A DNA stretch of 27,080 nucleotides from Candidatus Cloacimonadota bacterium. GTDB lineage: Bacteria > Cloacimonadota > Cloacimonadia > Cloacimonadales > TCS61. Under the pieces are notes generated by a model, which ran no database searches, was not told the DNA's origin, and saw only the letters and a program-made list of their open reading frames with translations. The translations under genes were made by a program, and so were the position numbers. Location: positions 1-27,080 of the forward strand of contig JAFGEH010000139.1 of NCBI GenBank assembly GCA_016931665.1. The letters run 5' to 3'. Each line of letters begins with the position of its first letter. The stretch's first letter is position 1. Below are positions 23,474 through 27,080 of the stretch, in pieces.

Positions 23474-23497
23474 TTAGTTTTTTCCGGTGTTTTTTTG

Positions 23498-24745
23498 TCA
23501 ACCCCCATTTCTCTCTGATTCGTTTGACTGCCAATTGAATTTAAACGAGGACTGATCTTGAATAATTACATGCTTCTGATTAAAAATATAGAGGTTTGTT
23601 CCTTTCATAATTTTCTGATCTGCTTTGATAAAATACTGAGTAGAAGAGGTGACAGGAAATTTTTCATAGCTGTTTAAAAGTTCATTTTCCAAAATCTCTG
23701 TTTCCTTGTGATCAGGAATCACTTCCTTTCTCTTCTGTGTTTTTTTTGATTCTGAGATACTTTCTGCCTGAATATGCCATTTCCTTTTCAGGAATGGCTT
23801 TATCGTGATCTCAACTTCGGTGTATTCATTCTGGTTCCCCCCCAGACATCCGATATTGACACTTCGACCACACTGGGTCAAACCTCCACTGATAACAGCT
23901 TCTCTGCTCCCGGAAATATCCAGTGCCGCCAGCAGATGGCAATTTCTGGCAGTTGAATGAACTTTAATTGATTTCCCGCTGGCAATCCTGGAGTTTTCAG
24001 CCTTAAGCAATTCTATATTGCCCGTGGCTGTGATCCAGTTCTTAAGGCAATTTCTTATCTCACCCTGGATCTTCAAATTGCCGGAAACCTCTAACGAGGA
24101 ATTTTCTATATCACCAATAACAGTAAGGTCTGACCAGATAAAAATTTTGGAATTATCGATATCTCCTCTATAGATCAAGTTGGAGCAGATGTGAAATCTC
24201 CCTGTCTCATCCCGCCAAGGATAACCCGAATTCCGGGAAATTATCCCATTACTAGCAGGATCGAAGTCAACTCCTTCTCCCAGATAGAGTGAAACCAAAT
24301 GTTTTTTAATTGTATCGAATCCGGTGATATCACCGAAAATATCATGATATTCAACATCGGATTCGAATTTGGGAAAACTAACACCGGCCAGAACCGTATC
24401 GCTGGGGATAGTAATTAATTCTGCCAGTTTATTTATCTCTATCTCTCCAGAATCGCCCGGAACTGCATGATTATCGATTTTAGATGTAATCTCAATTTGT
24501 TCGGGAAAATCCCCTTGGGCCAGCAGAAACGGCTTGGCAAATACTGCTTCCTGATTATTCTGCTGGCGTTTCCCAGCGGCCAGATCAAATCCTTTTTTTA
24601 TTCCCGCAGCTGTGATCAGATCAAGGATTTCCTTCTCCGAAATTATCCCGTTGTCATTAATTGTGAGGAAAGCAGTCAGTTTATCGGCACTGATTTCCAG
24701 CACTAACTTATCGTCTGGATCAGTAAAGGTTCTATTTTTATTCAT
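23498..24745 (-). CDS. FapA-family protein (DUF342)
   Basis: The central part (about 130-320) has the repetitive beta-helix pattern of the DUF342/FapA family: RGDIDNSKIFIWSDLTVIGD, VSGNLKIQGEIRN, TATGNIELLKAENSRIASGK, in which each turn ends in a Gly-Asp/Asn step. FapA proteins were named for flagellar assembly but many occur in non-flagellated bacteria, where the role is unclear. At 415 aa this copy is short and lacks the long coiled coil seen in many members. I chose the ATG at 24745, which overlaps the upstream stop by 8 bases; the longer frame begins with TTG at 24775. Its C-terminal 90 residues are polar and unrecognised. No flagellar gene is nearby. Confidence 0.8.
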   Translation of the reverse strand: MNKNRTFTDPDDKLVLEISADKLTAFLTINDNGIISEKEILDLITAAGIKKGFDLAAGKRQQNNQEAVFAKPFLLAQGDFPEQIEITSKIDNHAVPGDSGEIEINKLAELITIPSDTVLAGVSFPKFESDVEYHDIFGDITGFDTIKKHLVSLYLGEGVDFDPASNGIISRNSGYPWRDETGRFHICSNLIYRGDIDNSKIFIWSDLTVIGDIENSSLEVSGNLKIQGEIRNCLKNWITATGNIELLKAENSRIASGKSIKVHSTARNCHLLAALDISGSREAVISGGLTQCGRSVNIGCLGGNQNEYTEVEITIKPFLKRKWHIQAESISESKKTQKRKEVIPDHKETEILENELLNSYEKFPVTSSTQYFIKADQKIMKGTNLYIFNQKHVIIQDQSSFKFNWQSNESERNGG

Positions 24746-25136
24746 CTCGGACCAGATTCTCTTTAATGAAATCAATCACTTCATGGGATGAAGTTCCCGG
24801 GGTAAAGATAGCTTTGAATCCTTTGGATTTGAGAAAAGCGATATCTTCCTCAGGTATTACGCCACCTCCAAAAAGCAGGATATCTCTTACTCCTTTTTCT
24901 TCAAGAAGTTGGGCAACTTTGGGAAAAAGGAAATTATGCGCACCTGAAAGTAAACTGAGCCCGATGATATCAACATCTTCCTGAATGGCTGCATTAACAA
25001 TCTGCTCCGGTGTCTGCCTGATGCCTGTATAAATCACTTCCATGCCGGCATCCCGCAGGGCTCTGGCAATATATTTGGCACCGCGGTCATGCCCATCCAG
25101 ACCCGGCTTGGCAATCATGACTCTGATTTTTTTCAT
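24738..25136 (-). CDS. Cobalamin B12-binding domain protein (methylmalonyl-CoA mutase small-subunit type)
   Basis: A 132-residue stand-alone B12 domain. DGHDRG at 14-19 is the DxHxxG motif whose histidine coordinates cobalt; GLSLLSGAH and FGGGVIPEED follow as the SxL and GG motifs. The sequence matches the C-terminal domain of methylmalonyl-CoA mutase (MCM), so it probably pairs with a separate catalytic chain encoded elsewhere, converting methylmalonyl-CoA and succinyl-CoA. I chose ATG 25136, preceded by AAGGA about 7 bases upstream and matching the family start MKKIRV; the longer frame to 25187 adds a basic, unconserved extension. Relatives include isobutyryl-CoA mutase and other acyl-CoA mutase subunits, which cannot be excluded. 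cobO in this window could supply its cofactor. Confidence 0.9.
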   Translation of the reverse strand: MKKIRVMIAKPGLDGHDRGAKYIARALRDAGMEVIYTGIRQTPEQIVNAAIQEDVDIIGLSLLSGAHNFLFPKVAQLLEEKGVRDILLFGGGVIPEEDIAFLKSKGFKAIFTPGTSSHEVIDFIKENLVRDE

Positions 25137-25212
25137 AATATCCTTCATTTTTTTTAAACATCTTTTTCTCTGAGAATTACCAGTCAATATTTTTTTGACC
25201 CCAATTCATTTA

Positions 25213-25242
25213 TTGACACAAACTCCCTGCTCCAGATTTATT
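25213..25242 (+). promoter_or_regulatory. Candidate purA promoter
   Basis: TTGACA at 25213-25218 is a perfect -35; TTTATT at 25237-25242, 18 bases on, matches four of six -10 positions. A second TTGACT in the opposite direction lies at 25187-25182 for the B12-domain gene, giving a back-to-back pair. The leader would be about 28 bases and includes the strong ribosome site AGGGGGTGAT at 25263-25272. Confidence 0.4.
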
Positions 25243-25277
25243 TTCTTAATGGTAAAACCATAAGGGGGTGATGAATT

Positions 25278-26528
25278 ATGGCTAATGTTGCTGTTTTAGG
25301 ATGCATCTGGGGTGATGAGGCAAAAGCCAAAATCGTCGATTTCCTGGCTGCCGAAGCAGATATTGTAATTAGATACCAGGGCGGTAATAATGCCGGACAT
25401 ACTATTGTTTCCAATGGCAAAAAATATATATTTCATCTGATCCCAGCTGGAATTCTTTATCCTGATAAAATCTGTTTTCTGGGTAACGGAGTTGTTATTG
25501 ATCTTTTTGCCCTGCTTGCTGAGATGGAAAATCTCAGTGACCAGGGTATTGATTTTCACAACAGGTTTTTCATTGATCCGAGAGCTGGCATAGTTTTACC
25601 TATCCACCGCCAGCTGGATGAAGCTGCCGAAAACGATTCTCCAGCTATTAAGATCGGTACTACTAAAAGAGGGATTGGTCCCTGTTATTCCGATTTGACC
25701 GCCCGGGTAGGTATAAGGTTCGGAGATCTTTTTCATCTGCAGATTCTGAGACAGAGGCTTAAACGCTTATATAATTACCATAAGCTTTCGGATTATGAAA
25801 TTGATGACCTTGCGGAAGCCTTATACCTCAGTGCGAAGCCATTGGCCGAATGCCGGCAGCAGATCAGTTATTTCCTGAACCGCCATCAGGATAAAAGGAT
25901 TCTTTTTGAGGGAGCCCAGGGTGCTTTGCTGGATCTTTCTTTCGGTACTTACCCCTTTGTTACTTCCTCCCATACCACTATTGGCGGTATTACAACAGGA
26001 AGCGGATTCTCACTCAGGCGTCTGGGCAGAGTAGTGGGTGTATATAAAAGTTATTTTACCAGGGTAGGGGAAGGGCCATTTCCAACTGAATTAAAGAATG
26101 AATTAGGAGACATTATCAGAGAACACGGCAATGAATATGGCTCTACAACTGGCAGACCTCGCCGTTGTGGCTGGTTCGATGCCGTGGCAGCCCGTTATTC
26201 AGCCATGCTGAACGATATAGATGAAATTGCCCTGACCTTACTGGATGTGCTTAGCGGCCTTGATTCCATCAGGATTTGTACCGGTTACAGAATGAACGAA
26301 ACCATTATCACTGATTTCCCGGATAATTCCGAGATTTTAAACCAGGTTACACCGATCTATGAAGAATTGAAGGGCTGGAAAGATGATATAACTCAAATCA
26401 GTTCTTATCAAGCCCTTCCCGTAGCAGCCAGGGAATATATCGGGCGGCTGGAAGAGTTGCTGGACAGGAAGATAACCATAATTTCTGTCGGTCCCGATCG
26501 GGAACAGACCATAGTTAGGCAAAAATAA
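25278..26528 (+). CDS. purA: Adenylosuccinate synthetase
   Basis: Joins IMP and aspartate using GTP, the first committed step to AMP. The N-terminal signature is present with Asp13 (catalytic base) and His41, in WGDEAKAKIVD at 11-21 and RYQGGNNAGHTI at 32-43. E. coli and most bacteria have GDEGKGK; here both glycines (15 and 17) are alanine, confirmed by the codons GCA and GCC. Later motifs are normal: TTKRGIGPCYSD, EGAQGALLDLSFGTYPFVTSSHT (by span 216-238), GVYKSYFTRVGEGPFPTE and TGRPRRCGWFD. The length of 416 is usual. AGGGGGTGAT gives a strong ribosome site. The gene reads toward rpmH, with 112 bases between. Confidence 0.97.
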   Translation: MANVAVLGCIWGDEAKAKIVDFLAAEADIVIRYQGGNNAGHTIVSNGKKYIFHLIPAGILYPDKICFLGNGVVIDLFALLAEMENLSDQGIDFHNRFFIDPRAGIVLPIHRQLDEAAENDSPAIKIGTTKRGIGPCYSDLTARVGIRFGDLFHLQILRQRLKRLYNYHKLSDYEIDDLAEALYLSAKPLAECRQQISYFLNRHQDKRILFEGAQGALLDLSFGTYPFVTSSHTTIGGITTGSGFSLRRLGRVVGVYKSYFTRVGEGPFPTELKNELGDIIREHGNEYGSTTGRPRRCGWFDAVAARYSAMLNDIDEIALTLLDVLSGLDSIRICTGYRMNETIITDFPDNSEILNQVTPIYEELKGWKDDITQISSYQALPVAAREYIGRLEELLDRKITIISVGPDREQTIVRQK

Positions 26529-26640
26529 ATAATTCTTGACATCATATTCTTCTTTCCAGAGTTATCCATTTCTGGTTAAAAAGTTATAAGATAATAAGTT
26601 ATGAATCTAAATATCTTTGATAATAGTAAAGGAGTTTGGC

Positions 26641-26781
26641 ATGAAAAGAACGTTTCAGCCGCATAATCGGAAACGCAGGAACAAACATGGTTTTCGCTCT
26701 CGCATGGCTACCCTGGGAGGTCGGAAAGTATTGGCCCGTAGAAGAGCAAAGGGGAGAGTTCGTCTTACTGTATCCGATTAA
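26641..26781 (+). CDS. rpmH: 50S ribosomal protein L34
   Basis: A 46-residue, very basic ribosomal protein opening MKRTFQPHNRKRRNKHGFR and ending GRVRLTVSD, a complete match to the family (TYQP/TFQP, HGFRxRM, GR.VLARRRAKGR). AAAGGAG at 26628-26634 lies 6 bases before the ATG. It abuts rnpA with no spacing, the usual bacterial rpmH-rnpA pair. GATAAT at 26590-26595 is a good -10 for a promoter in the 112-base gap, but no convincing -35 pairs with it. Confidence 0.98.
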   Translation: MKRTFQPHNRKRRNKHGFRSRMATLGGRKVLARRRAKGRVRLTVSD

Positions 26782-27080
26782 ATGAGATTTATCACTTCCC
26801 GTCGAGATTACTTAAGGATTTTGATTAACCCTCATAAGATTAGTGGTAATTTATTTCGGTTCTTTTATATTAATGAATCCCCAGAGCAATCTCTTGCTGT
26901 AGGAATAATCGTCAGCCGGAAGGTTGGAAAAGCCGTCATAAGAAATAAAGTGAAGCGTAGAATCAGAGCTTATTTAAGAAATAATCCCTCCTTGTGGACA
27001 CAAGAGTTGAGTTTAATCATCAGAGCCTTACCCGAAGCTGGTGATGCTGGATGGCAGGAGATTTCTGATGACCTCAGTAA
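26782..27080 (+). CDS. rnpA: RNase P protein component (cut by window end)
   Basis: Protein cofactor of RNase P, aiding binding of precursor tRNA by the RNA encoded at 22588-22191. The visible 99 codons include LAVGIIVSRKVGKAVIRNKVKRRIR (residues 38-62 by span), which holds the RNR motif of the family, followed by SLIIRALPEAG. The ATG immediately follows the rpmH stop (TAAATG), so translation is coupled. The N-terminus is somewhat short, starting at SRRDYLRIL without the usual leading basic extension. The end and stop lie outside the window; normal family length is about 110-130. Confidence 0.96.
   Translation, partial: MRFITSRRDYLRILINPHKISGNLFRFFYINESPEQSLAVGIIVSRKVGKAVIRNKVKRRIRAYLRNNPSLWTQELSLIIRALPEAGDAGWQEISDDLS

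Noticed and set aside
25137..25187. Longer N-terminus of the B12-binding protein
   Set aside because: The extension is basic and unlike the family, and AAGGA lies directly before the ATG at 25136.
26536..26570. TTGACA and TTATCCATT (DnaA-box-like) between purA and rpmH
   Set aside because: The -35 has no acceptable -10 at normal spacing, and a single 7-of-9 match is not evidence for an origin; dnaA is not visible, so I do not call oriC.

Overview
The window looks like chromosomal DNA from a diderm (LPS-making) bacterium of moderate GC. The outer envelope is implied by a lipid A kinase (lpxK), apolipoprotein N-acyltransferase (lnt), lipoproteins with lipoboxes, and CpxP/Spy-type periplasmic proteins. 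A gingipain-type C25 protease together with a fused TRAP permease, a cobalamin-binding mutase subunit, an archaeal-type adenosine-specific kinase and a non-flagellar FapA points to an anaerobe of the FCB group, perhaps Cloacimonadota-like. That placement is inference; no rRNA is present. No tRNA, CRISPR array, insertion sequence or prophage gene was recognised.

Layout. (1) 1-4317, + strand: tail of an upstream gene, a fused TRAP permease and a secreted C25 cysteine protease. (2) 4323-7767, - strand: a tight run reading tetR, aspartyl-protease/PDZ lipoprotein, cobO, lpxK. (3) 7768-7909: divergent control region with an 18-bp near-perfect palindrome that suits the TetR protein. (4) 7910-10347, + strand: two sugar-type ABC permeases without a binding protein or ATPase nearby, then a one-cysteine peroxiredoxin. 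(5) 10350-14856, - strand: rpmB, adenosine-specific kinase, thpR, recA, recX, nif3-like and a YqaA-type membrane protein, mostly overlapping or a few bases apart. (6) 15007-16906, + strand: ECF sigma factor, zinc-binding anti-sigma, Metal_resist-type membrane protein and Spy/CpxP-type protein, closed by a terminator. (7) 16964-22138, - strand: recJ, propeller lipoprotein, lnt, merR-like and TPR protein, chained by short overlaps. (8) 22191-25136, - strand: RNase P RNA, a coiled-coil zinc-ribbon protein, a stem-loop leader/terminator, FapA and a B12-binding mutase domain. (9) 25278-27080, + strand: purA, rpmH and the start of rnpA.

How it fits together. Most genes are housekeeping (recombination, ribosome, RNase P, purine synthesis, envelope biogenesis). 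The accessory parts are the TetR-controlled divergent locus and the sigma/anti-sigma/periplasmic-sensor cassette, which looks like an envelope or metal stress switch related in plan to CnrYXH. The most interesting leads are this four-gene cassette with its leader hairpin, unusual insertions in both ABC permeases, a compositionally foreign core in the C25 protease, a PurA with both glycines of its GDEGKGK motif replaced by alanine, and a stem-loop between fapA and the zinc-ribbon gene that may act as an attenuator or end a small RNA. I did not find a clearly new multi-gene defence or mobile system.
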